12,118 bases of DNA. It comes from Micrococcaceae bacterium UBA6021. GTDB lineage: Bacteria; Actinomycetota; Actinomycetes; Actinomycetales; Micrococcaceae. Where the stretch lies: assembly GCA_002427975.1 (NCBI GenBank), contig DIZT01000170.1, forward strand, positions 1-12,118. The letters run 5' to 3'. Made by a program: the position numbers and the translations under genes. Under the pieces are notes generated by a model. That model searched no databases. It was not told the origin of the DNA and saw only the letters and a program-made list of their open reading frames with translations. Positions 1 through 5,925 of this stretch are shown one piece after another (position 1 is the stretch's first letter; each line of letters opens with the position of its first letter).

Positions 1-47
1 TCCACAGGGGTTATCCACACTGTTGGTAACTTACACGGGTGTAGTTC
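1..47 (+). repeat. Composite repeat module, copy A (DnaA-box pair plus TACA-N4-TGTA)
   Basis: The order is TCCACA, a G run, GTTATCCACA (10–19), one base, TGTTGGTAAC (21–30), then TTACACGGGTGTAG (31–44). The 10-mer arms form an imperfect inverted repeat (8 of 10 matches). The last element has TACA and TGTA arms around four bases. A diverged copy of the whole module lies at 244–287, with roughly 36 of 46 positions identical by hand alignment and one gap in the G run. The left end may be truncated by the window edge. Confidence 0.6.
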
Positions 48-106
48 AGGACGGCGATACGCTCCTGTTCGCGCCCGTCCGCCCTTTTCCCGGATTTGCT
101 GCTTCC

Positions 107-128
107 GTTGTCCACAATTGTGGACAAC
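107..128. promoter_or_regulatory. Perfect palindromic DnaA-box pair, TTGTCCACA type
   Basis: Arms GTTGTCCACA (107–116) and TGTGGACAAC (119–128) are exact reverse complements around AT, giving a fully symmetric 22-bp site. The 9-mer TTGTCCACA is the DnaA box form preferred in Streptomyces and related high-GC bacteria. It differs from the TTATCCACA pairs elsewhere in the cluster only at the third base. Function as a DnaA site is inferred. Confidence 0.65.
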
Positions 129-243
129 GCCTGGGGATGTGCCTGTGGTTAAGTGGAAAAATACGGTGATTGAGCGCTCATTGTGGATATCCTGGCCGTT
201 TTCCACGGAAAGGGCCCATAGGAGTGGATCCGGGCTGCCCGTA

Positions 244-287
244 TCAACAGGGTTATTCACAGTGTTAATAACTTACAGAAATGTAGT
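244..287 (+). repeat. Composite repeat module, copy B
   Basis: This is the second copy of the module at 1–47. The order is TCAACAGGG, GTTATTCACA (252–261), one base, TGTTAATAAC (263–272), then TTACAGAAATGTAG (273–286). The inverted arms match at 9 of 10 positions. The TACA-N4-TGTA arms are identical to those of copy A, while the four central bases differ completely (GAAA versus CGGG). That pattern suggests the arms are what is conserved. Confidence 0.6.
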
Positions 288-348
288 CATGCGTCGGGTT
301 TCCCTGACTGGGGCTCCTCACGCCATCCCTCGTCCGCCCCTGTGGATT

Positions 349-370
349 GTTATCCACAACTGTGGATAAC
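349..370. promoter_or_regulatory. Perfect inverted pair of consensus DnaA boxes
   Basis: GTTATCCACA (349–358) and TGTGGATAAC (361–370) are exact reverse complements separated by AC, so two perfect TTATCCACA boxes face each other. Directly upstream, TGTGGATTG (341–349) is a weaker box overlapping the left arm by one base. Downstream, degenerate box-like strings continue at 372–380 and 386–394. The pair lies about 100 bp upstream of the TTG start of the AhpD-like gene, so bound DnaA could affect its transcription. That is inference. Confidence 0.7.
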
Positions 371-471
371 TTGTGGGTAGTCGAGTGTTAGTAAGTGGAA
401 AACCCCTGGCCATGGGAGAGTGTTCCTACGCAGGCCGACACACCCACGAACTCCCAGCCAGGAGGACCGCC

Positions 472-945
472 TTGAGCGCAACCACTACCACCCAGCAGAT
501 CTTCCTCGACAAGGAGCACCCCGCAGTATGGCGTGCCCTGAATGGGCTGGGGCTCAAAGCGCGCGAAGCCGCCGACGCAGCCGGGATTGACCGCAGGATC
601 ATTGAACTGCTGAACGTGCGCATCTCCCAGATCAATGGCTGCGCCTTCTGCCTCGACATGCATGTGCGTGACGCCGTGGAGGCCGGGGAGAGCCCGCAGC
701 GGCTCGCTGTCCTGCAGGCATGGCGGGAGACAGCCCTGTTCACGGAAAAGGAGCGGGCGGCCCTGGCCCTGGCTGAATGCATCACCGAGTTGCCGGACCA
801 CCGGATAAGCGAGCTTGAGGAAGGATATGCCCGCCAACACCTGACGGCAGAGGAATTTTCTGTGGTCAGCTGGCTGGTCATCACGATGAACGCCTTTAAC
901 CGCGTGTCCATCACCAGCCACCATCCGGTACGCCGGGACCGCTGA
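472..945 (+). CDS. AhpD-like / carboxymuconolactone decarboxylase family protein
   Basis: A 157-aa protein of the AhpD/CMD superfamily, small all-helical proteins that often use a CxxC pair as a peroxidase or disulfide-reductase centre. The signature is clear: Glu45, then Cys57-Ala-Phe-Cys60 and His64. Both the C-x2-C-x3-H pattern and the 12-residue Glu-to-Cys spacing match the proton-relay residues of M. tuberculosis AhpD (Glu118, Cys130, Cys133, His137). A cytoplasmic redox role, such as removal of peroxides, is likely, but the substrate is unknown and no alkyl hydroperoxide reductase partner is adjacent. The start is chosen as TTG at 472 because AGGAGG lies at 460–465 with a 6-nt spacer. 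Longer in-frame starts have no ribosome binding site and would run into the DnaA-box region. The gene stands alone, flanked on both sides by DnaA-box clusters and convergent with tag. Confidence 0.9.
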   Translation: MSATTTTQQIFLDKEHPAVWRALNGLGLKAREAADAAGIDRRIIELLNVRISQINGCAFCLDMHVRDAVEAGESPQRLAVLQAWRETALFTEKERAALALAECITELPDHRISELEEGYARQHLTAEEFSVVSWLVITMNAFNRVSITSHHPVRRDR

Positions 946-958
946 GCGGGCCGGGCAG

Positions 959-995
959 TGTGGATTATCCACAGCTAATCCACACTGTTAATAAC
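959..995. promoter_or_regulatory. Overlapping DnaA boxes downstream of the AhpD-like gene
   Basis: In order: TGTGGATTA (959–967, one mismatch), a perfect TTATCCACA (965–973, overlapping by three bases), TAATCCACA (976–984, one mismatch) and TGTTAATAA (986–994, two mismatches). The stretch 976–995 closely resembles the box pairs inside the modules at 10–30 and 252–272, sharing the half-site TGTTAATAAC with copy B exactly. It may be a third, partial copy, here without the TACA-N4-TGTA element. Confidence 0.6.
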
Positions 996-1072
996 CGTGC
1001 CGCCGAGGGGCCTGGCTCCTGTCCCGTGAGCCATGGCCCGCACGGGCGGCTGTCGCTTCGGGCCCGGGAAGA

Positions 1073-1093
1073 GTTATGCACATTGTGGATAAC
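1073..1093. promoter_or_regulatory. Inverted DnaA-box pair near the end of tag
   Basis: GTTATGCACA (1073–1082) and TGTGGATAAC (1084–1093) face each other across one base, with 9 of 10 arm positions complementary. The right box is a perfect TTATCCACA on the minus strand. The left one fits the relaxed consensus TTATNCACA. It is the last clear box before the stop codon of tag about 85 bp downstream. Confidence 0.6.
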
Positions 1094-1178
1094 TTTGCCA
1101 ACAGCTGGGGAGAACTTATCAGGCGGGCGTCCGGCCCGGACATCGGGTCCGCCGGCCAGCTCCGGCACAGACGCCGCG

Positions 1179-1811
1179 TCAGTCGGTCCAGACCCCGGAG
1201 GATCCGCGGCGGTGGCTGTCCAGAAGGTGCGTGTCCACCATGCCGATGGCTTCCATCAGCGCGAACATGGTGGTGGGGCCAACGAACGAGAATCCTTGCT
1301 TCCGCAGCGCTTTGGACAATGCCACCGAATCCGGTGACTGCGTGGGGATCTCCACGTGCGTGACGGGCTGGGGAGTGGTCCGGGGCCGGAACTGCCACAC
1401 GAAGTCAACCAGGCCTCCCCGCTCGCGCAGTGCAATGGTGGCCTGGGCATTGGTGATGGCGGCGCGGACCTTGAGCCGGTTACGGACAATGCCGGGGTCC
1501 TGGAGCAGACGCTCAACATCCGCATCCGTAAAGGCGGCAACAATGTCCGGCTGGAAGTCGTGGAAGGCCTGACGGAAGGCGGGGCGCTTCCGGAGAATCG
1601 TGGCCCAGGAGAGGCCGGCCTGGAAGCCCTCCAGGCAGATGCGTTCGTAGAGGCCTTGTTCGTCCCGGATGGGGAGTCCCCATTCGGTGTCGTAGTACTC
1701 GCGCAACAGCGGATCCACGGTGGCCCACGGCGGACGGGCGAGCCCGTCGTCGCCCACCACGATTCCGTCCGCATCCCCGTTTCGGGGTTGGGCGGCGGCC
1801 GCGGGAGTCAT
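1179..1811 (-). CDS. tag: DNA-3-methyladenine glycosylase I (Tag), zinc ligands mostly replaced
   Basis: A 210-aa base-excision repair enzyme that hydrolyses the N-glycosidic bond of 3-methyladenine in alkylated DNA; cytoplasmic. The family core is evident: DTEWGLP near residues 41–47, LEGFQAGLSW at 60–69 and the LSKALRKQGFSFVGPTT segment at 165–181. Glu61 and Trp69 match Glu38 and Trp46 of E. coli Tag, so the base-recognition site looks intact. The E. coli zinc snap uses Cys4, His17, His175 and Cys179. By hand alignment these are Pro27, Tyr40, His195 and Ser199 here, so three of four ligands are gone. The N-terminus is about 20 residues longer than in E. coli. The ATG at 1811 has an AGGA-like site at suitable distance. 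Tag starts 19 bp after the crgA stop and is probably co-transcribed with it. Confidence 0.93.
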   Translation of the reverse strand: MTPAAAAQPRNGDADGIVVGDDGLARPPWATVDPLLREYYDTEWGLPIRDEQGLYERICLEGFQAGLSWATILRKRPAFRQAFHDFQPDIVAAFTDADVERLLQDPGIVRNRLKVRAAITNAQATIALRERGGLVDFVWQFRPRTTPQPVTHVEIPTQSPDSVALSKALRKQGFSFVGPTTMFALMEAIGMVDTHLLDSHRRGSSGVWTD

Positions 1812-1830
1812 ACGGGTCCTGCAGCCAGGG

Positions 1831-2085
1831 TCAGGAACGCCAGCGGGTGGTCATGAGGAAGCCGATGATGGCAATGCCGAAGCCGGCCACGATGTTCCAC
1901 GATGCCCAGGCCTGGACAGGGAACCGGCCCTCGCTGATGTAGAACGTGATGATCCAGAAGAGTCCGATGATCATCAGGCCGAACATCACCGGCTTGAACC
2001 AGACAGCGTTGGGTTTATACGTCTGCGCCCCGGAAGCGGGCTGCGAGGCGCTGGAAGTCTTCTTGCGTGGCTTTGACTCGGGCAC
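1831..2085 (-). CDS. crgA: Cell division protein CrgA
   Basis: An 84-aa membrane protein of the CrgA/WhiP family, which in mycobacteria and Streptomyces localises to the division site and contacts FtsZ, FtsI and other septal proteins. The layout is typical. Residues 1–28 are a hydrophilic, basic cytoplasmic N-terminus. The family motif KPNAVWFKP (24–32) follows, then TM1 (about 33–51), a short loop with a Trp-Asn pair (63–64), and TM2 (about 65–79) ending in MTTRWRS. The GTG start at 2085 is chosen because AAGGAG precedes it by 6–7 nt on the minus strand. A longer in-frame reading exists but runs antisense through the sortase gene. Linkage with trpG and the pkn block matches the M. tuberculosis arrangement around Rv0011c. 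The gene is divergent from the sortase operon and leads into tag. Confidence 0.95.
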   Translation of the reverse strand: MPESKPRKKTSSASQPASGAQTYKPNAVWFKPVMFGLMIIGLFWIITFYISEGRFPVQAWASWNIVAGFGIAIIGFLMTTRWRS

Positions 2086-2259
2086 GTGCTCTCCTTGGCG
2101 GACTGGAGCAAGCTCGGCGTCGCGGGCTTGATATCCTGCAAGAAGGAAGTTGCCAGCGGTCTGCGCGATCTTGGTCAAATCTGGATTCTTACTAGCAGTC
2201 AATTCTAGCCGTAGTTCAGGGCACCCAAACGCCCTTTGCGGCCACCCGGAGGAGAGCGC
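2086..2259. promoter_or_regulatory. Divergent promoter region between crgA and the sortase operon
   Basis: This 174-bp gap separates two divergent start codons, so it must hold promoters for both directions unless transcription enters from outside. On the minus strand TAGAAT (2207–2202) is a good −10 match, with a weak TTTGGG at 2229–2224 (16-bp spacing) as a possible −35. That would give crgA a leader of about 110 nt. No clear rightward promoter could be picked. The local AT content around 2170–2207 is higher than in the flanking genes. Confidence 0.35.
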
Positions 2260-3063
2260 GTGGTATTGCAGGAGAAGGCGAGGCCCGCCGTTGTCAAGGG
2301 CGCCGGTGCCGCTATTCTGCGTGGGACCGTGCTGGTGCTCGGCGAACTGCTCATCACAGCAGGCATTGTTCTCCTGCTGTTTGTGGGCTGGCAGTTGTGG
2401 TGGACCAACGTGGAATCCGATGCGAAGCAGAGCGCCGTCATCAAGGAATTTGCCCAGGAACTGGGCGGTGCGGCGCCCGCGGCGCCGACGGCTCCTGCGG
2501 CTCCGCAGCCGGAGCCGTCGGCCGGTCCGGTGGATTACGGCACCCCTGCCGTTTCCGCGGCACCAGGCCATGCCGGGACCATCGGCATTATGTACATCCC
2601 CCGGTTCGGCAACAACTACACGCGGCCCATCGTGCAGGGAACTTCCTCCGACGTCCTGGATACGCTGGGGTTGGGCCATTACCCCAACACGGCCATGCCG
2701 GGCGCCGTCGGCAACTTCGCGGTGGCCGGTCACCGACAGACGCACGGGGCCGTCCTGGACAATATCCACACCCTTGTCCCGGGCGACAAAATATACGTCC
2801 AGACCAAGGACGGCTATTACGTCTATGTCTTCCGCAACAACCAGATCGTGATGCCGTCCCGGACCGATGTCCTGGAACCGGTCCCCACCCACCCAGGCGT
2901 CACTCCCACCGAAAGCTTCCTCACCATGACCAGTTGCAACCCGCGTTTCGGCGCCGAGGAACGCATCGTCGCCTACGCGCTGCTGGACAGCTGGCGCCCT
3001 GCCTCGGCGGGGCCACCGGCCGAGATCGCCGCCCAGGTTGCGGCAGCGGTGGGAGGAAACTGA
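2260..3063 (+). CDS. Class E sortase
   Basis: A 267-aa membrane-anchored transpeptidase that cleaves a C-terminal sorting signal (LAxTG type in characterised class E enzymes) and attaches the protein to the cell wall. Residues 1–20 are cytoplasmic and basic, and a transmembrane segment spans about 22–48. An Ala/Pro-rich linker (about 70–105) leads to the catalytic domain. The sortase triad is visible: His158 in VAGHRQTHG, Cys226 in TMTSCNPRF and Arg229. The TxTxCxPRF form and the overall layout fit class E. The start is GTG at 2260, preceded by GGAGGAGAG (2248–2256). An earlier in-frame TTG would start inside that site. The next gene begins 2 nt after the stop. No sorting-signal protein is encoded in the window, so it is probably the housekeeping sortase acting on substrates encoded elsewhere. 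Confidence 0.93.
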   Translation: MVLQEKARPAVVKGAGAAILRGTVLVLGELLITAGIVLLLFVGWQLWWTNVESDAKQSAVIKEFAQELGGAAPAAPTAPAAPQPEPSAGPVDYGTPAVSAAPGHAGTIGIMYIPRFGNNYTRPIVQGTSSDVLDTLGLGHYPNTAMPGAVGNFAVAGHRQTHGAVLDNIHTLVPGDKIYVQTKDGYYVYVFRNNQIVMPSRTDVLEPVPTHPGVTPTESFLTMTSCNPRFGAEERIVAYALLDSWRPASAGPPAEIAAQVAAAVGGN

Positions 3064-3065
3064 GT

Positions 3066-3236
3066 ATGTACGGTTGGATTTTCCGCCACCTGCCGGGCCC
3101 TTTTTGGCTCCGGATCCTCACTTCGCTGGTGCTCATAGCCGGCGCACTGATCCTGATGGTTCAGTTCCTGTTCCCTTGGATGTCCGGGTTCACCGCATTC
3201 ACCGACTCAACGATTGGTTCTGCAAGCCAGCCATGA
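3066..3236 (+). CDS. Small conserved membrane protein, function unknown
   Basis: A 56-aa protein with one strongly hydrophobic segment (about residues 17–37). It follows an aromatic N-terminus, MYGWIFRHLPGPFWLR, in which the W-x(2)-R-x-LPGP-x(2)-x-R pattern resembles small actinobacterial proteins found beside this sortase; that is from memory of the families. The short C-terminus is polar and Ser/Thr-rich. ATG at 3066 has GGAGGA at 3052–3057, inside the end of the sortase gene, with an 8-nt spacer. Its TGA (3234–3236) overlaps the ATG of trpG (3233–3235) as ATGA. It is therefore tightly coupled between the sortase and the amidotransferase. The function is unknown; an accessory role for the sortase is a guess from position only. 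Confidence 0.8.
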   Translation: MYGWIFRHLPGPFWLRILTSLVLIAGALILMVQFLFPWMSGFTAFTDSTIGSASQP

Positions 3237-3874
3237 CCACAACTAAGATCCTCGTCGTGGATAACTACGACAGCTTTGTCTACACCCTGGTGGGCTACCT
3301 CCAGGAGCTCGGCGCCGAGACCACTGTTGTCCGCAACGACGACGTGACCCTCACTGAAGCCATCGAGATGGCCGAAACGCGCGACGGCGTCCTCGTCTCA
3401 CCCGGTCCGGGTAACCCTGCCGAGGCGGGCGTGTGCATCGAGCTGATCAAGTGGTGCGGGGCGAACAACAAGCCGATGTTCGGGGTTTGCCTGGGCCACC
3501 AGGCCCTGGCTGAGGCCTACGGCGGCACAGTGACTCACGCGCCGGAGCTCATGCACGGCAAGACGTCACTCGTGGAGCACAACGGCACCAGCGTCTTCGC
3601 CGGACTCCCCTCCCCCGTAACTGCCACGCGCTACCACTCACTGGCAGCGGTCCGCGACACCATCCCTGACGTCCTGGAGATCACCGCCGAAACATCAACC
3701 GGCGTCGTTATGGGCCTGCAGCACCGCACCGCGCCGCTGTGCGGTGTGCAGTTCCACCCGGAGTCGGTCCTGACCGAAGGCGGCTACCAGATGCTGGGCA
3801 ACTGGCTGGAGTCGCTGGGAATGACCGGCGCGGCCGCCCGCGCGGCCACGCTGAGCCCGCTTATCCAGCACTGA
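3233..3874 (+). CDS. trpG: Aminodeoxychorismate/anthranilate synthase component II (glutamine amidotransferase)
   Basis: A 213-aa class I glutamine amidotransferase. It hydrolyses glutamine and passes ammonia to a chorismate-using partner, making anthranilate (tryptophan) or aminodeoxychorismate (folate). Family markers in order: VVDNYDSFVY (8–17), the oxyanion strand SPGPGNP (56–62), nucleophile Cys86 in GVCLGHQ, and His175/Glu177 in QFHPES. All three catalytic residues are present and the length is normal. ATG at 3233 overlaps the previous stop by 4 nt. No large chorismate-binding subunit (TrpE/PabB) lies nearby, so sequence alone does not say which pathway it serves; it may serve both. This position next to pknB is conserved across Actinobacteria (Rv0013 in M. 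tuberculosis is annotated trpG). Confidence 0.95.
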   Translation: MTTTKILVVDNYDSFVYTLVGYLQELGAETTVVRNDDVTLTEAIEMAETRDGVLVSPGPGNPAEAGVCIELIKWCGANNKPMFGVCLGHQALAEAYGGTVTHAPELMHGKTSLVEHNGTSVFAGLPSPVTATRYHSLAAVRDTIPDVLEITAETSTGVVMGLQHRTAPLCGVQFHPESVLTEGGYQMLGNWLESLGMTGAAARAATLSPLIQH

Positions 3875-3891
3875 CAGGCACCACCCGCCAA

Positions 3892-3954
3892 CAACGCGGG
3901 GTCACTTCGCGCCCATCCCGGAGGGGAACATGGGCGCGAAGTGACCCCGCGTTG
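3892..3954. terminator. Perfect 25-bp inverted repeat between convergent trpG and pknB
   Basis: The left arm 3892–3916 (starting CAACGCGGGGTCAC) is perfectly complementary to the right arm 3930–3954, with a 13-nt loop. It sits 18 nt after the trpG stop and 22 nt after the pknB stop, so it is well placed to end transcription from both sides. On the plus strand only CTTTTC follows, and on the minus strand only TGTTGG, so the T tracts are poor. The length and perfect symmetry are more than a terminator needs. It may instead be, or derive from, a dispersed intergenic palindrome, which a genome-wide search would decide. Confidence 0.7.
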
Positions 3955-3975
3955 CTTTTCGGAGCGGGTGAAGGC

Positions 3976-5910
3976 TCAGCCCTTTTTGGTGGGGGTGGCG
4001 CTGGGGGTCGCCGAGGGTGATGGTGCCGGTTCCTTCGCCACCACAATGTTGATTGTTTTGCCCTGATCGACCGAGGCATTCACAGGGTCACTCTGATCCG
4101 TGACGCGGCCAGCCTCCACCTGGGAGTTCTCCACTTCCTGGACGTTGGGGACCAGCCCCAGTTCCTTCAGCGCCGTTTCCGCCTCCGCGCGCGTGCGGCC
4201 ACGGAGCTCAGGCATGGAGACTTTGCCGGTGGAAATGACGATCTCCACTGTGCTGCCCACGCCCACCATCTGGCCCGGTGTGGGGCTGGTGGTGATGACC
4301 CTGCCGGCAGGGACGGTGGAGCTGTTGGCGGTGGTGGTGGACGAGGCCCCCTGCAGGCCGCTCTGGCGCAGGATGTCCCGGGCGGCGGCCTCCGTCTGGC
4401 CGGGCAGGTTCTCCGGAATCCTGACGGCGCTTGGGCCTTCGGAGATGTTCAGGATCACCTCTGCGTTAAGATCCACGGAGGTTCCGGCCGCCGGGTCAGT
4501 GCCGATGGCCGTCCCGCTGGGTATGGTCTCGTTCTTGCTCCGTTTGATCTGCGGACGCAGGTTGGCACCATAAAGGTCCTGCAGGGCCGCCGACTCCGTC
4601 AGGGTCGCCACTACGGGGATCTCCACCTTGGGCGGCGGCGCCGCGCGTCGGTTCACGGTGTTGTACAGCCACAGGCCACCGCCAGTCAGAACCAACAGCG
4701 TGAAGATCACCAGGGTAGCTATCCACGTACGACGACGGGCCTTCTGCCGCGCGGTCCGCTCACGTTCCGGCGGGAAGCCCAGGGGCAGTTCGTCGGCATC
4801 GGACGGTTCCCGGACGGCCGCAGCCATGGCAGGTATTTTCCCGTCAGCCCGGGTGTCGTCAGCGTAGGGCTGGCGGCCGGTGGGGGCATCGTCCAGGAAA
4901 CTGGCACCGGTGAGCGCGAACGCTTCTGTTGCAGGCGCGTGTTCGGGCGTCGGGACGTGGTCGTTGGGATCGGTGGGGGCCTCGGTTGCGCCAAGAGCTG
5001 GAACCGGAACCCCTGCCCGGGCAGCGCGCAGGGCACGCTGGAAGGCGGCTGCGTCCTGGAAACGGTCCGCCCGGTTCTTCTGCAAGGCCTTGGCCAGGAC
5101 ACTGTCCAGGGCGGCCGAGACCTCCGGGTTAACGCTGCTCGCTGGCTCCGGGATTTCCCGGACGTGCTGGTACGCCACGGAGACGGGGCTGTCGCCGACG
5201 AAGGGCGGGCGGCCGGTGAGCATTTCGTACAGCAGGCAGGCAGCTGAGTAAAGATCACTGCGTGCGTCCACGGTTTCGCCCCGGGCCTGCTCGGGTGAGA
5301 GGTACTGCGCGGTTCCCACCACAGCCTGCGTCTGGGTCATGGTGGCGGATGAATCGGCGATGGCCCGGGCAATCCCGAAGTCCATGACCTTCACGGAATT
5401 GGAACCCTCGCAGTACATCACGTTGGCGGGTTTGATGTCCCGGTGGACGATGCCGGCCTTGTGGCTGTACTCAAGGGCGGACAGCACGCCCAGGCAGAAG
5501 TCGATGCCCCGGTCAATGCTGACTTCCTTGGCCCGGATCAGGTCACGGATGGTCTTGCCCTCGACGAACTCCATCACGATGTAGGGCACCCGGACGCTGT
5601 CCTCCGAGCCGTCCGGAACCGTGTGTTCGCCGGTGTCGTAGATGGCGACGATGGACGGGTGGTTCAGCGCCGCTACGGACTGCGCTTCCCGTTTGAAGCG
5701 CGCCTGGAACTGCGGATCCCGGGCCATATCCGGGCGAAGCAGCTTGACGGCGACTGTACGGCCAAGCCGGGTATCGACCCCGCGGTGGACGTCCGCCATC
5801 CCCCCACGGCCGATGATTTCGCCGAGTTCATAGCGGCCACTCAGGACACGTTGGTTATCCACCGGGAGGCTGTCCTCCCGGTGGAGCGGGGTGCGGGGCG
5901 ACTCATTCAC
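3976..5910 (-). CDS. pknB: Ser/Thr protein kinase PknB with three PASTA domains
   Basis: A 644-aa membrane receptor kinase that controls peptidoglycan synthesis and division. PASTA domains outside the cell sense wall fragments or lipid II. The kinase domain (about 25–297) has the glycine-rich loop IGRGGMADV (33–41), Lys56 in VAVK, HRD with Asp158, and DFG (177–179). Activation-loop Thr192 and Thr194 in TMTQTQ match the autophosphorylated pair of M. tuberculosis PknB. A charged juxtamembrane stretch precedes one TM helix (about 397–416). Three PASTA repeats (about 426–626) and a Ser/Pro/Thr-rich tail follow; M. tuberculosis PknB has four. GTG at 5910 is preferred because CCAGG lies 7 nt upstream. 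A TTG at 5916 is too close to that site. The start is 15 nt after the pknA stop, and this is the last gene of the leftward operon. Confidence 0.95.
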   Translation of the reverse strand: MNESPRTPLHREDSLPVDNQRVLSGRYELGEIIGRGGMADVHRGVDTRLGRTVAVKLLRPDMARDPQFQARFKREAQSVAALNHPSIVAIYDTGEHTVPDGSEDSVRVPYIVMEFVEGKTIRDLIRAKEVSIDRGIDFCLGVLSALEYSHKAGIVHRDIKPANVMYCEGSNSVKVMDFGIARAIADSSATMTQTQAVVGTAQYLSPEQARGETVDARSDLYSAACLLYEMLTGRPPFVGDSPVSVAYQHVREIPEPASSVNPEVSAALDSVLAKALQKNRADRFQDAAAFQRALRAARAGVPVPALGATEAPTDPNDHVPTPEHAPATEAFALTGASFLDDAPTGRQPYADDTRADGKIPAMAAAVREPSDADELPLGFPPERERTARQKARRRTWIATLVIFTLLVLTGGGLWLYNTVNRRAAPPPKVEIPVVATLTESAALQDLYGANLRPQIKRSKNETIPSGTAIGTDPAAGTSVDLNAEVILNISEGPSAVRIPENLPGQTEAAARDILRQSGLQGASSTTTANSSTVPAGRVITTSPTPGQMVGVGSTVEIVISTGKVSMPELRGRTRAEAETALKELGLVPNVQEVENSQVEAGRVTDQSDPVNASVDQGKTINIVVAKEPAPSPSATPSATPTKKG

Positions 5911-5925
5911 TGTCAAACCTGGCAG

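Larger units (their letters stand above)
1..471. promoter_or_regulatory. Gene-free DnaA-box-rich region upstream of the AhpD-like gene
   Basis: No convincing gene lies here. Boxes fitting TTRTNCACA occur at 11–19 (+), 108–116 (+), 119–127 (−), 253–261 (+), 350–358 (+) and 361–369 (−). Weaker ones (one mismatch to TTATCCACA or its complement) are at 144–152 and 182–190. Most are arranged as head-to-head inverted pairs with a 1–2 bp gap. The first six bases, TCCACA, may be the end of another box cut by the window edge. TTATCCACA is the classical DnaA box, and TTGTCCACA is the form preferred in several high-GC actinobacteria. The stretch presumably also holds the promoter of the downstream AhpD-like gene, but I could not identify good −35/−10 hexamers. 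DnaA binding is inferred from box sequence alone. Confidence 0.7.
946..1178. promoter_or_regulatory. Gene-free convergent intergenic region with DnaA boxes
   Basis: This 233-bp gap between the convergent AhpD-like gene and tag holds two DnaA-box groups (959–995 and 1073–1093). No gene is supported. A short hairpin (TGGCTC…GAGCCA, near 1014–1034) has no T run after it and is not a convincing terminator. With the boxes at 1–395, this makes a cluster interrupted only by the AhpD-like gene. Confidence 0.6.

Noticed and set aside
118..369. 83-aa open reading frame on the plus strand
   Set aside because: It is built across the DnaA-box pairs and module B, has no ribosome binding site and resembles no protein family I know.
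1..394. CRISPR array or tandem repeat
   Set aside because: The repeated units are 9–10 bp palindromic half-sites at irregular spacing, not regular direct repeats with unique spacers.
1014..1034. Terminator hairpin after the AhpD-like gene
   Set aside because: The stem is only about 6 bp with no following T run, so it is too weak to call.
1..1093. Chromosomal oriC
   Set aside because: Box density would fit an origin, but actinobacterial origins lie between dnaA and dnaN, neither gene is present, and no AT-rich unwinding stretch is visible.
2086..2892. N-terminal extension of crgA to 353 aa
   Set aside because: The extension runs antisense through the sortase gene. CrgA proteins are about 80–95 aa, and a good Shine-Dalgarno precedes the GTG at 2085.
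4628..5258. Short open reading frames overlapping pknB on both strands
   Set aside because: They are out-of-frame readings of the pknB linker and kinase regions and show no family features.
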